Part shown: positions 9,131 through 16,619 of the stretch, piece by piece
How the letters are laid out: every line of letters begins with the position of its first letter
How positions within the stretch are numbered: the first letter of the stretch is position 1
Assembly: GCA_902768665.1 (NCBI GenBank)
Contig: CACXMA010000009.1
Location: forward strand, 75,879-139,878
DNA from: an uncultured Bacteroidia bacterium
GTDB lineage: Bacteria > Bacteroidota > Bacteroidia > Bacteroidales > UBA932
Direction: 5' to 3'
Length of the DNA stretch: 64,000 nucleotides
The notes under the pieces: generated by a model
Databases searched by the model: none
The model's input: only the letters and a program-made list of their open reading frames with translations
What the model was told of the DNA's origin: nothing
Translations under genes and position numbers: made by a program

Positions 9131-10495
9131 ATGAAGATTATCATCGAAGGGGCCGGCGAGGTCGGTTCCCACCTGGCCAAACTGCTGAGCGCAGAATCGA
9201 ACGAGATCACGGTCATCGATCCCTATGAGGAGCGCCTCGACGCCATCAAGGCGATGGCGGACGTCGTCACCATCCAGGGCAGCCTGTCCTCGATCAGCGA
9301 CCTCAAGAAGGCGAACGTCCAGGATGCGGACCTGTTTATCTCGGTCAATCCGAAGGTGCCGCAGGACGTCAACATCGTGAGCGCCCTGGTGGCCAAGAAA
9401 CTCGGCTGCCGCAAGGTCACGGCCCGCATCGACGACGAGGAGTTCCTCTCCTCGGAGAACAAGCTGATGTTCAAACAGATGGGCCTCGACCTGATGTTCT
9501 ACCCCGAGAAGAGCGCCGCCGACGAGATCGTCTCGCTGCTGCACCACAATTCCTCGGCGGACACGACCGAATTCGGCCGCGGGAAGCTCCAGCTGACGGT
9601 GGTGCGGGTCGACGACGAGAGTCCGCTGCTGGACAAGCGCGTCGTCGAGGTGGCCCACGAGATGGCGGAGAAACTGCCGGACCACAAATTCCGCATGGTC
9701 GCCATCTCCCGCGACGCCCAAACCCTCATCCCCCGCTTCGACACCAAGTTCCGCTTCCACGACCAGGTCTATCTGATGGGCCGCCGGGACGACATCCCCG
9801 CCCTCAACGACTATCTCGGGCGGGTCAATTCCCGGATTTCGAGCGTGATGATCATGGGCGGATCGGACATCGGCGAGATGCTCGCCCGCCAGCTGACAGG
9901 GACCGTGGAGGAGATCAAGATCATTGAGAAGAACAAGGACCGCTGCCTGCGCCTGTCCGAGATCCTCGACGAGAGCATCACCATCGTCAACGGCGACGGC
10001 CGCGACGCGGAACTGCTGCAGGAAGAGGGCATTCGCGGTTATGACGCCTTCGTGGCCGTAACGGACAACGACGAAGCCAATATCCTCGCCTGCATCGGCG
10101 CGAAACGCTACGGTGTGACCCGCGTTATCGCCGAGGTAGAGAATATCGAGTACCTCCACCTCGCCGAGGACATGGGCGTGAACGCCGTCATCAACAAGAA
10201 ACTGATTACCGCCGGGCGCATCTTCAAGTTCACCCTCTCAGACAAAGTCCGCTCGGTCCGCTACATGAGCGGCACCAATGCCGAGGTGATCGAGTACACC
10301 GTCGCCCCCGGCAGTCCCGTCACGAAAAAGCCCCTGCGGGACCTCAATTTCGCGGACGACGCCGTCATCGGCGGCCTGATCCGCGGCACGGACGCCTACA
10401 TCGCCGTCGGCGACACGCTGATCGAGCCCTACGACCGCGTCGTGGTCTTCGCCCTCCCCGACGCCGTCCGGGAGGTCGACCGTTTCTTCAAATAG
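9131..10495 (+). CDS. trkA: Trk potassium uptake regulator TrkA
   Basis: A 454-residue cytosolic protein with two RCK halves. Each starts with a Rossmann NAD(H)-binding fold: EGAGEVGSHLAK at residues 6-17 and MGGSDIGEMLAR near residue 240; each is followed by a TrkA-C domain. TrkA gates the TrkH potassium channel subunit. In many Bacteroidetes trkH follows trkA directly; here the next 870 bases hold repeats and then a gene on the other strand, so the partner must be elsewhere. Confidence 0.93.
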   Translation: MKIIIEGAGEVGSHLAKLLSAESNEITVIDPYEERLDAIKAMADVVTIQGSLSSISDLKKANVQDADLFISVNPKVPQDVNIVSALVAKKLGCRKVTARIDDEEFLSSENKLMFKQMGLDLMFYPEKSAADEIVSLLHHNSSADTTEFGRGKLQLTVVRVDDESPLLDKRVVEVAHEMAEKLPDHKFRMVAISRDAQTLIPRFDTKFRFHDQVYLMGRRDDIPALNDYLGRVNSRISSVMIMGGSDIGEMLARQLTGTVEEIKIIEKNKDRCLRLSEILDESITIVNGDGRDAELLQEEGIRGYDAFVAVTDNDEANILACIGAKRYGVTRVIAEVENIEYLHLAEDMGVNAVINKKLITAGRIFKFTLSDKVRSVRYMSGTNAEVIEYTVAPGSPVTKKPLRDLNFADDAVIGGLIRGTDAYIAVGDTLIEPYDRVVVFALPDAVREVDRFFK

Positions 10496-10504
10496 CATAC
10501 GTTC

Positions 10505-10597
10505 CGTCATGCCCCGCGCATGCTGGGCATCCCTTATCGTCATGCCCCGCGTATGCAGGGCATCCCTTATCGTCATGCCCCGCGTATGCAGGGCATC
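10505..10597 (+). repeat. Three tandem 33-bp hairpin repeats
   Basis: Units begin at 10505, 10538 and 10571. Each reads CGTCATGCCCCGCG, then a short loop and a GGGCATC arm, so each can fold as GCCC/GGGC with constant outer flanks CGTCAT and ATC. Units one and two keep a CCCTTAT spacer. Units two and three are identical over the hairpin; unit one differs at two bases. Further single copies occur at 57445-57470 and, reversed, at 58498-58525. The field starts 9 bases after trkA. Confidence 0.85.
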
Positions 10598-10716
10598 TGT
10601 CCTCCGGTTTCCGGACGGTGGTCGTCAAAAGCCCGATCTCAGGGGGCTGCTTCGCATCCCCTCCTTCGGTCCTCGGCGGACGGCAGGGCTTTTGACGGCC
10701 ACCGTCCTTCAACCTG
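10598..10716 (+). repeat. Long inverted-repeat element, copy 1
   Basis: Two 22-bp arms, 10613-10634 and 10686-10707, are complementary at 21 of 22 positions and flank a GC-rich centre containing CTTCGCATCCCC. The arms begin GGACGGTGG and end in GGGCTTTTGACGG-type sequence. The same element recurs at 57378 and 57471. No open frame with coding character lies within it. Confidence 0.85.
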
Positions 10717-10730
10717 CGGCCAGAGATAGC

Positions 10731-10819
10731 GTGGCCACCCTCCTGTTGTGGGCGGAGGGTGGCTACGAAAAGCCCGGGAAAACGTGCCTACCCTCCCTTT
10801 TTCAGAGAAGGGTAGCCAC
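10731..10819 (+). repeat. Two GC-rich hairpins (CCACCCTCC/GGAGGGTGG type)
   Basis: The first hairpin (10731-10766) has a 13-bp stem with one G-T wobble and a 10-base loop. The second (10784-10819) has an 11-bp stem with one mismatch and a 14-base loop. The arms share the CTACCCTCC/GGGTAGCC theme, so they look like diverged copies of one unit. They could act as transcription terminators for trkA, though no U-run follows them. Confidence 0.7.
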
Positions 10820-10826
10820 CCTATTT

Positions 10827-10858
10827 CCGTCATTCCACGGCCTCGTCCGTGGAATCTG
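10827..10858 (+). repeat. GTCAT...ATCTG hairpin repeat (TCCACGG arms)
   Basis: The sequence has flank CCGTCAT, arm TCCACGG, a short loop, arm CCGTGGA and flank ATCTG. Close copies lie at 57683-57713, reversed at 13305-13334, and with changed arms at 58461-58490. It directly precedes the 69-bp unit doublet in both repeat fields. Confidence 0.85.
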
Positions 10859-10866
10859 TTTCCCGA

Positions 10867-11020
10867 GGGGTTTGCAATTGAATAATCGGAAATAATTGAG
10901 AATCATATACTTAATATAACCAAATTGCTAACCCCCATGAAAGAAAAGAGGGGGTTAACAATCCTATAAAGCGATTAGCGTTGATAGTCAGCACATTACC
11001 AAGTCTGGATTGCTAACCCC
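10867..11020 (+). repeat. Doublet of 69-bp palindrome-ended units, type I (locus A)
   Basis: Unit A1 spans 10867-10935 and unit A2 10951-11020. Each begins GGGGTTWRCAAT-like and ends ATTGCTAACCCC, so the ends are inverted repeats of about 12 bp. A 15-base A-rich linker separates them, and the inner arms can pair across it. The AT-rich centres carry a core related to TGATTATCAGC (10900 and 10979 regions), in the same direction. The sister doublet is at 57722-57873 with the same unit length. Confidence 0.8.
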
Positions 11021-11136
11021 TGCTTTCCGAAAAGCCGTTGGTCTGTCTGTGCACGATTTGGCGCCATCTGACCTCTAACACCTGTCCGTTGGTTATGTAA
11101 TCACTACTGGGCATACTATTTTAAGGACGACACACG

Positions 11137-11288
11137 CCACCTTCCAGCCTTTGTTTTGTAAATGATTGAAAGTCAGCTATTTGTAAAGTCCTGTCTGGAA
11201 GGTGGTCGGTTTTTCCGTGGGACCTTCCAACCGATTTTTTATAAGTAGCTAATTATGAGCCACTTTCCGCGCCATCGCTGGAAGGTGC
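11137..11288 (+). repeat. Doublet of 69-bp palindrome-ended units, type II (locus A)
   Basis: Unit A3 (11137-11205) has perfect 11-bp inverted ends CCACCTTCCAG/CTGGAAGGTGG. Unit A4 (about 11220-11288) has ACCTTCCA/TGGAAGGT ends. The linker is 14 bases. Cores around 11171-11190 and 11240-11260 resemble those of the type I units. A GGACGACACA motif sits just before A3 and is kept before the sister copy at 57951. Bases 11289-11368, up to the next gene, hold only short GGCCC-rich hairpins. Confidence 0.8.
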
Positions 11289-11368
11289 AGGCGCTTCTAG
11301 TCCGTCAGGCCCAGCACAAGCAGGGCTCTCGCCCGGCGGATGCAGGGCCTGGCCCTAAAGGGCGGAGA

Positions 11369-12235
11369 TTATGCGCCGTGGGCGCGGAGGAGCAGGTCGG
11401 CTACGACGGAGATGTCGGCGGCGGTGAGCTCGGGAACGGGGTCGGAGTCGAGAGCGGTCTCCAGTGAAGTCTCGCCGGAGAGCACGAGGATACCGAGGCC
11501 GCCGGCGTTGCGTCCGGCCGCGACGTCGGTGTAGATGCGATCCCCGATCATGGCCACCTCGTCGCTTTCGAGGCCGTATTTGTCGCGGATGCACCAGAGC
11601 ATCGCGGGATTCGGCTTGCCGATGACGATGTCGGGCTTGCGTCCCGAGGCGCCTTCGACGGCCTTGCAGATGGAGCCGCAGTCCACGAGGATCGTGTCCT
11701 CGTCGGTCGGGCAGACCCAGTCCGGGTTCGTCGCGATATAGGGGATGTCCGGTTTGGAGGCCCACCAGGCGGCGCGGCAGAGGCGCTTGTAGGCCAATGT
11801 CGTATCGAAAGCCACGATGAGCACGTCGGGCCGGTCGGCGGCATCCTCGGCGGTCAGCTCGTAGCCGGCCTTGACGAATTCTTCCTGCATGGAGGGCGTT
11901 CCGAGAAGAAAGAGCCGGCGGGCGGACGGGTGGTGCGCGCGCAGGTAATCGATGGTCGCCATCGAGGAAGTATACATCTGCCCGGGAGCCGCATCGATGC
12001 CGAGACGGGCGAGCTTCGCGATATAATCGGCGGCGCTGCGGGTCGGATTGTTGGTCAGGAAAGTATAGCCGATACCGAGGCGGGAGAGCGTCCCGAGGAA
12101 GGGTTTCGTATAGGGGAACAGGCTGTTACCCATATAGATAGTGCCGTCCATGTCGAGGGCGATGTGTCGGATGCGCGCGCAGCGCTGCAGCAGGGCCTGC
12201 TCTCCTTCCGGGGCGTAGTAACGGTGGAATTCCAT
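11369..12235 (-). CDS. HAD-IIA family sugar/nucleotide phosphatase (NagD-like)
   Basis: A 288-residue haloacid dehalogenase-superfamily hydrolase. Motif I is DMDGTIY near residues 25-31 (nucleophile and acid Asp), motif II sits in TFLTNNPTRS, and MIGDRIYTDVAAG near the C-terminus supplies the metal-binding Asp residues. The HAD-IIA subclass includes NagD and phosphoglycolate-type phosphatases acting on small phosphates in the cytosol. The start is set at the ATG at 12235; an upstream TTG would overlap the divergent promoter. It is transcribed away from the next gene. Confidence 0.88.
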   Translation of the reverse strand: MEFHRYYAPEGEQALLQRCARIRHIALDMDGTIYMGNSLFPYTKPFLGTLSRLGIGYTFLTNNPTRSAADYIAKLARLGIDAAPGQMYTSSMATIDYLRAHHPSARRLFLLGTPSMQEEFVKAGYELTAEDAADRPDVLIVAFDTTLAYKRLCRAAWWASKPDIPYIATNPDWVCPTDEDTILVDCGSICKAVEGASGRKPDIVIGKPNPAMLWCIRDKYGLESDEVAMIGDRIYTDVAAGRNAGGLGILVLSGETSLETALDSDPVPELTAADISVVADLLLRAHGA

Positions 12236-12256
12236 GGTCAAAAGGTCCAAAAAACG

Positions 12257-12287
12257 TTGCAAGATAGGAATAATTTTGATAATTTTG
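12257..12287 (+). promoter_or_regulatory. Bacteroidetes-type promoter for the G1PDH-like gene
   Basis: TTG at 12257-12259 is followed after 20 bases by TAATTTTG (12280-12287), matching the TTTG-N19-TAnnTTTG form. A second TAATTTTG lies at 12271-12278. The gene starts 24 bases downstream. Confidence 0.6.
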
Positions 12288-12311
12288 CAACTTGTACGAA
12301 CCTACCTTACG

Positions 12312-13304
12312 ATGTACTACAATACAATCCTGACGCCGACAGTCATCCGGACAGGCAAGAATATCTTAGGGAAGTTGGACGAGATCCTCGAATCCGCCCA
12401 CCTCTACTTCCCCAAGAAGATTCTCATTACCCAGGAAAATCTCTTCGAAATCTACCGTGAAAAGCTTGTCCCCGAGCAGTATGACGAGGTCATCTTCTGC
12501 AAGGGCGGCGACCTGGCCGAAGCCCGCGAGATGCTTACGAAGATCCCCAGCACCTCCGCCGTGCTGATCGCTTTCGGCGGCGGCAGCGTCCTCGACCTCG
12601 TCAAGTATGTCGGCACGCAGCTGGACAAGCCCTATATCACGATGCCCTCGGCGCTCAGTAACGACGCGATCTACAGCTGCGTCGCGCGCCTTACATACAA
12701 CCACAAGAAGAAAAGCTCGACGGTCCAGCCCCCGATGGGCGTGATCATCGACCTCAACATCGTCAAGATGTGCCCCCGCGAGCTCCTCGTCTCCGGCGCC
12801 GGCGACCTGGTGACCAACCTCTCCGCCGTCAAGGACTGGCAGCTGGCCCATGAAAAGACCGGCGAGCCCATCAACGAACTCGCCTGCATGCTCGGCCGCC
12901 AGAGCGCCCTTTCGATCTGGGACTACAGCGCCGCAGACCTCTACACCGACGACTTCCTCCGCGACCTCGCCCACGGCCTGCTGACGTCCGGTCTCTCCAT
13001 GACCGTTGCGGGACAGACCCGCGCCGCCAGCGGTTCCGAGCACATGATTTCCCACGCCATCGACGAATTCTTCCCCGAGAAGGCCACCATCCACGGCGTC
13101 CAGGTCGCCTGGGCCTTCCTCGAGATCGAGAAGCAGCTCCGCAAGGACGAGGTGTTCGCCGCCCGGCTCCAGGAATTCTACGACCGGATCGGCCTGACCG
13201 CCGTCATCGCCGACAACATCCCCTGGAAGAGCGAAGACCTCCGGAAACTCATCCCCTACGCGCTGAAAATCAGGAAGCGCTACACCATCCTCTCGGAAGC
13301 CTGA
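12312..13304 (+). CDS. Glycerol-1-phosphate dehydrogenase-like iron/zinc alcohol dehydrogenase
   Basis: A 330-residue member of the Fe-ADH_2 group (EgsA/AraM type). It has the dinucleotide motif FGGGSVLDLVKYVG near residue 100, the PSALSNDAIYS segment, and metal-ligand regions GSEHMISHAIDEF and HGVQVAW. EgsA-type enzymes reduce dihydroxyacetone phosphate to sn-glycerol 1-phosphate with NAD(P)H, the backbone used in archaeal and some bacterial ether lipids. Length is slightly short of EgsA (about 390). The ATG at 12312 fits the promoter just upstream. No prenyl transferase gene is nearby, so the product's fate is unclear. Confidence 0.8.
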   Translation: MYYNTILTPTVIRTGKNILGKLDEILESAHLYFPKKILITQENLFEIYREKLVPEQYDEVIFCKGGDLAEAREMLTKIPSTSAVLIAFGGGSVLDLVKYVGTQLDKPYITMPSALSNDAIYSCVARLTYNHKKKSSTVQPPMGVIIDLNIVKMCPRELLVSGAGDLVTNLSAVKDWQLAHEKTGEPINELACMLGRQSALSIWDYSAADLYTDDFLRDLAHGLLTSGLSMTVAGQTRAASGSEHMISHAIDEFFPEKATIHGVQVAWAFLEIEKQLRKDEVFAARLQEFYDRIGLTAVIADNIPWKSEDLRKLIPYALKIRKRYTILSEA

Positions 13305-13367
13305 AGATTCCACGGACAAACAGTGGAATGACGGCGGTATGGCCGCAGGTTTTCGGACAGTGGACGG
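13305..13367 (-). repeat. Solo repeat remnants between G1PDH-like gene and grpE
   Basis: Bases 13305-13334 are a reversed GTCAT...ATCTG hairpin with arms ATTCCAC(GG)/(CA)GTGGAAT. Bases 13343-13367 resemble the end of the long inverted-repeat element (CCGCAGGTTTTCGGACAGTGG). Both are found in the two large repeat fields. Confidence 0.7.
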
Positions 13368-13408
13368 ATAATCCAGCCAAAACTGACAAAGTGGCAGAAA
13401 GGTGCCAT

Positions 13409-13424
13409 TGGCACTGCCTTTGCT
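13409..13424 (+). promoter_or_regulatory. Sigma-54-type promoter for grpE-dnaJ
   Basis: TGGCAC-N5-TTGCT matches the sigma-54 -24/-12 consensus, with the invariant GG (13410-13411) and GC (13422-13423) ten bases apart. Transcription would start near 13435, a few bases before grpE. Just upstream, CTGAC/GGCAG (13383-13397) and TGGCA/TGCCA (13392-13407) form short inverted repeats that might bind an activator. No TAnnTTTG box in the usual place is seen. Confidence 0.65.
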
Positions 13425-13452
13425 GATTCCCGGCCGGCAAATGATTAGGATC

Positions 13453-14004
13453 ATGGAAGACAAGAAAGATATAGAAAAGAAAGCTTCGAAGGCAGCCAAG
13501 GCCGCCCCGAAGAAAGACAATAAGAAGTTCGAAGAAAAGATCGCCGCCCTCGAAGGGCAGGTGGAAGAGCTCGAAGAGAGCGTCCGCAAGGAAAAAGACG
13601 ACTACATGCGTCTGATGGCCGAATTCGAGACCTTCCGCCGGCGGAGCGCCGAAGACCGGCTCACGCTCGTCTCGACCGCCGCGGAGAAGACCGTGGAGGG
13701 GCTGCTCCCCATTCTCGACGACTTCGAACGTGCGCTCGCCGCGCTGGAGGATCGCCCGGACGACGATCCGGCAAAGCAGGGCACGCAGCTGATTTACAAC
13801 AAACTGTTCGCATATCTCAAGGCGCAGGGACTCGCCGTCATCGAGGCCCGCGGCGCTGCGTTCGACACCGACTTCCACGAGGCCGTGGCGCAGTTCCCGG
13901 TCTCCGACGAGGCGCTGAAAGGCAAGGTCTATGACGTCGTGCAGACGGGCTATACCTTCGGCGGCAAGGTGCTCCGGTATGCCAAAGTAGTGGTGGGGGC
14001 ATAA
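13453..14004 (+). CDS. grpE: GrpE nucleotide-exchange factor
   Basis: A 183-residue GrpE. A Lys/Ala-rich head is followed by a long coiled coil (about residues 25-75, containing EEKIAALEGQVEELEESV and LMAEFETFRRRS), then the beta-wing domain with GVAFDxxFHEAV-like GAAFDTDFHEAVAQFPV. It frees ADP from DnaK. The ATG at 13453 gives MEDKKDIEKK; an in-frame ATG at 13441 is also possible, given the predicted transcript start near 13435. dnaJ follows after three bases; dnaK is not in the window. Confidence 0.95.
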   Translation: MEDKKDIEKKASKAAKAAPKKDNKKFEEKIAALEGQVEELEESVRKEKDDYMRLMAEFETFRRRSAEDRLTLVSTAAEKTVEGLLPILDDFERALAALEDRPDDDPAKQGTQLIYNKLFAYLKAQGLAVIEARGAAFDTDFHEAVAQFPVSDEALKGKVYDVVQTGYTFGGKVLRYAKVVVGA

Positions 14005-14007
14005 GCT

Positions 14008-15186
14008 ATGGCGAACAAGAGAGATTACTACGAGGTACTGGGCGTCGGCAAGAGCGCCTCGGCGGACGAGCTCAAGGCAGCTTACCGTAAGCTCGCCATG
14101 AAGTGGCATCCGGACCGCTGGGTTAACGGCACCGATGCCGAGAAAAAGACCGCGGAAGCCAATTTCAAAGAGGCTTCCGAGGCTTACGCCGTGCTGAGCG
14201 ACCCGCAGAAGCGGGCACAGTATGACCGCTTCGGCTTTGCCGGAGAGCAGGGTGCCGGCGGCGGATTCGGCGGTTTTGGCGGCTTCGACTTCGGCGGTTT
14301 CGGCAGCGGCAGCGGCGGCGGATTCGGTATCAACCTCGACGACATCCTCAACGACTTCTTCGGCGGCGGATCCCGCAGCCAGTCCCGCGCCCGTCGCGGC
14401 GAGGACATCCAGGTCACGGTCACGCTGACCCTCGAGGAGATTGCCAGCGGCGTCGAAAAGGAGATCACGATCCAGCGCAAGCGTCCCTGCAGCGACTGCG
14501 GCGGCAAGGGTACCCAGAACGCCTCCGACATCAAGACCTGCCCGACCTGCAATGGCCAGGGCCGCGTCTACCGCCAGCAGGGCGGCCTGTTCGGCATGCG
14601 CATCGCCACCGACTGCCCCGAGTGCCACGGCACCGGCAAGAAAGTCACGAACCCCTGCCGCAAGTGCGGCGGAACGGGCATCGAAACGCGCCGGGAGACC
14701 ATCCGCGTCAAGATTCCGGCCGGCATCGAGTCCGGACAGCCCCTGCAGCTCAGCGGCGAGGGCAACTACGGCGGCCCGGGCAGCGTAAACGGCGACCTCT
14801 ACATCGTCGTCCAGGAAGCCCCGAACAGCAACATCATCCGCCAGGGACAGGACCTGTTCACTTCGGTGACCATTTCCGTCATGGACGCCATGCTCGGCAC
14901 CGAGATCGAAGTGCCCGGCGTCGGTGCACATTACAAGATCAAGATCGAGCCCGGCACGCAGTCCGGCACGACCGTCCGCCTGCGCGGCAAAGGACTTCCC
15001 TCCTCCCGCGGCGGTTTCGGCTCCGGCAGCGGCGACCTCTATATCAAGGTACTGGTCTGGATCCCCCGCAACCTCAGCCGCAGCGAGAAGGAAATGTTCC
15101 AGGCGCTGCGCGGAAATGCCACTTTCACCCCCGATCCGAACCGCGACGACCGCGACGTCTTCGAAAAATTGAAGAAAGTTTATTGA
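14008..15186 (+). CDS. dnaJ: Chaperone DnaJ (Hsp40)
   Basis: A 392-residue type I DnaJ: J-domain at the N-terminus with HPD (WHPDRW), a Gly/Phe-rich stretch about residues 80-125, four zinc-finger repeats ([32 protein letters not shown]), and the C-terminal substrate-binding domains. It delivers clients to DnaK and stimulates its ATPase. It forms an operon with grpE, as is common in Bacteroidetes. Confidence 0.97.
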   Translation: MANKRDYYEVLGVGKSASADELKAAYRKLAMKWHPDRWVNGTDAEKKTAEANFKEASEAYAVLSDPQKRAQYDRFGFAGEQGAGGGFGGFGGFDFGGFGSGSGGGFGINLDDILNDFFGGGSRSQSRARRGEDIQVTVTLTLEEIASGVEKEITIQRKRPCSDCGGKGTQNASDIKTCPTCNGQGRVYRQQGGLFGMRIATDCPECHGTGKKVTNPCRKCGGTGIETRRETIRVKIPAGIESGQPLQLSGEGNYGGPGSVNGDLYIVVQEAPNSNIIRQGQDLFTSVTISVMDAMLGTEIEVPGVGAHYKIKIEPGTQSGTTVRLRGKGLPSSRGGFGSGSGDLYIKVLVWIPRNLSRSEKEMFQALRGNATFTPDPNRDDRDVFEKLKKVY

Positions 15187-15201
15187 TTTTTTGAAGAAAA
15201 A

Positions 15202-15232
15202 TTTGGCGACACAAAAAAAGTTTGTATCTTTG
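15202..15232 (+). promoter_or_regulatory. Consensus promoter for rplS
   Basis: TTTG (15202-15205), a 19-base spacer and TATCTTTG (15225-15232) match the Bacteroidetes housekeeping promoter exactly. The leader to the rplS ATG is about 70 bases. Confidence 0.85.
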
Positions 15233-15305
15233 CAGTCCCAAAATCAAGCAACCTCTTACTTCAGCACAAGGATTCGGTAATGTTGCGCCTTAAAAGAGTA
15301 CAGAA

Positions 15306-15686
15306 ATGGATTTGATGAAAGTAGCTGAGCAGGCTTTTTTGAATGAAAAAGTTGCTGAATTCCCCTCCTTCCGCGCAGGTGACACGGTGACCGTGACCTA
15401 CCGGATCAAGGAAGGCGATAAGGACCGTCTCCAGAAATTCCGCGGAGTCGTGATCCAGATCAAGGGCCAGGACGCCCTGACGAGGACCTTTACGGTCCGC
15501 AAGGTTTCGAACGGTATCGGTGTTGAGAGGATTTTCCCTTATCAGTCCCCGTTCATCGACAGCGTCGAGATCAACAAGTACGGTAAAGTCCGCCGCGCGC
15601 GCATCTTCTACCTCCGTAACCTCTCTGGTAAGAAGGCCCGCATCAAGGAGCGCACCGTCAACTTCAAGGCTGCTGAAGAAGAGTAG
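15306..15686 (+). CDS. rplS: 50S ribosomal protein L19
   Basis: A 126-residue L19. FRAGDTVTVTYRI, the RLQKFRGVVI block and the KVSNGIGVERIFPYQSP block are all characteristic, followed by VEINKYGKVRRARIFYLRNLSGKKARIKE. It sits at the 30S-50S interface. The C-terminus ends in NFKAAEEE, a slight extension. The gene stands alone behind its own strong promoter and is followed by tRNA-Arg. Confidence 0.97.
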   Translation: MDLMKVAEQAFLNEKVAEFPSFRAGDTVTVTYRIKEGDKDRLQKFRGVVIQIKGQDALTRTFTVRKVSNGIGVERIFPYQSPFIDSVEINKYGKVRRARIFYLRNLSGKKARIKERTVNFKAAEEE

Positions 15687-15718
15687 CAGTACGTGCCGCC
15701 CTGCGGCATTTACATAAT

Positions 15719-15792
15719 GGCTCCATAGCTCAATTGAATAGAGCATTTGACTACGGATCAAAAGGTTACAGGTTTGAGTCCTGTTGGAGTCA
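15719..15792 (+). tRNA. tRNA-Arg(ACG)
   Basis: The cloverleaf is complete: acceptor GGCTCCA/TGGAGTC (one G-T pair), D-arm GCTC/GAGC, anticodon stem TTTGA/TCAAA with loop CTACGGA giving anticodon ACG (15753-15755), and T-arm ACAGG/CCTGT with loop TTTGAGT. The discriminator is A and CCA is not encoded. The wobble A should become inosine to read CGU/CGC/CGA. Confidence 0.95.
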
Positions 15793-15794
15793 CG

Positions 15795-15829
15795 AAAAAC
15801 CCCTCTGAGATATTCTCGGAGGGGTTTTT
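15795..15829 (+). terminator. Rho-independent terminator after tRNA-Arg
   Basis: AAAAACCCCTC (15795-15805) pairs perfectly with GAGGGGTTTTT (15819-15829); the arm ends in a T-run. It should end the rplS/tRNA transcript. Confidence 0.9.
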
Positions 15830-15935
15830 GTTTCTGTCAGAGCGCGCCCGTCATGTCGACAAATCCAATCGGTTTATAGGCCCAAGATACGCATTATCCG
15901 CGAAAAGCGCGGTAATTTTTTGTATATTTGTCCCT

Positions 15936-16607
15936 ATGAAAAGAATGATTACCCTGGCCGCCCTGGCGCTGGCCACCCTCGTTTCCTGCAGACAGAACAC
16001 AAACACCAACGAAACCATGAACACCAGCAAGCCCCTTCAGGAAGTGGCCGGCCGCAAGAACTTCGGTCCGAGCCACGCCCTCGTGACGACACCCCAGCCC
16101 TGCGTAATGATCGCCACCTGGGACGAGAACAAGAACCCTGACGTGATGATGGCCGCCTGGGCGGGCCAGTACGACCACAACCAGATCGTCATCAGCCTGT
16201 CCAAGCACAAAACCACGGAAAACCTCGAAAAGACCGGTGCCTTCACGGTAAGTTTCGCCGACGAGCGGACGGTCGCCGAGTCCGATTACTTCGGCCTCGT
16301 GAGCGGCAACCAGGTGCCCGACAAGGTCGCCAAAGTCGGATTCACGGTCACGCCCAGCCCGAATGTGGACGCTCCCATCGTGGACCAGTACCCGCTGACG
16401 CTCGAGTGCCGCGTCGTTTCCTTCGGGGACGGCGTCCTCATCGGCGAGGTGGTGAACCAGAGCGCCGACGAAAGCATCCTCACGGACGGGAAGATCGACC
16501 TCACGAAGCTCAAACCCATCGTCTTCGACGCCGCCGGCATGTGCTACCGCGCGCTCGGCGAGGAAGTCGGCAAGGCCTGGGGAGCCGGCAAAGTATTCAC
16601 CGAATAA
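15936..16607 (+). CDS. Flavin-reductase-like split-barrel lipoprotein
   Basis: A 223-residue protein with a lipoprotein signal (MKRMITLAALALATLVSC, lipobox LVSC) followed by a flavin reductase-like FMN-binding split barrel, visible in PCVMIATWDENKNPDVMMAAW and the SDYFGLVSGNQVPDKV segment. Family members usually bind FMN in the cytosol, so export and lipid anchoring are notable. A TATATTTG box at 15923-15930 lies so close to the ATG that the transcript would be nearly leaderless. The alcohol dehydrogenase gene follows after 12 bases. Substrate unknown. Confidence 0.8.
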   Translation: MKRMITLAALALATLVSCRQNTNTNETMNTSKPLQEVAGRKNFGPSHALVTTPQPCVMIATWDENKNPDVMMAAWAGQYDHNQIVISLSKHKTTENLEKTGAFTVSFADERTVAESDYFGLVSGNQVPDKVAKVGFTVTPSPNVDAPIVDQYPLTLECRVVSFGDGVLIGEVVNQSADESILTDGKIDLTKLKPIVFDAAGMCYRALGEEVGKAWGAGKVFTE

Positions 16608-16619
16608 CGAAGACCGGCC

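Noticed and set aside
10505-10597. Possible CRISPR array from evenly spaced repeats
   Set aside because: The 33-bp units are directly joined with a constant spacer, only three in number, and no cas gene is near.
10509-10895. 128-residue open frame in the first repeat field
   Set aside because: It is made of translated hairpin repeats with Arg/Pro/Ser-rich, low-complexity sequence and no family resemblance.
10867-11288. Integron attC sites
   Set aside because: Unit size fits, but the arms do not match the RYYYAAC/GTTRRRY cores and there is no integrase or cassette between units.
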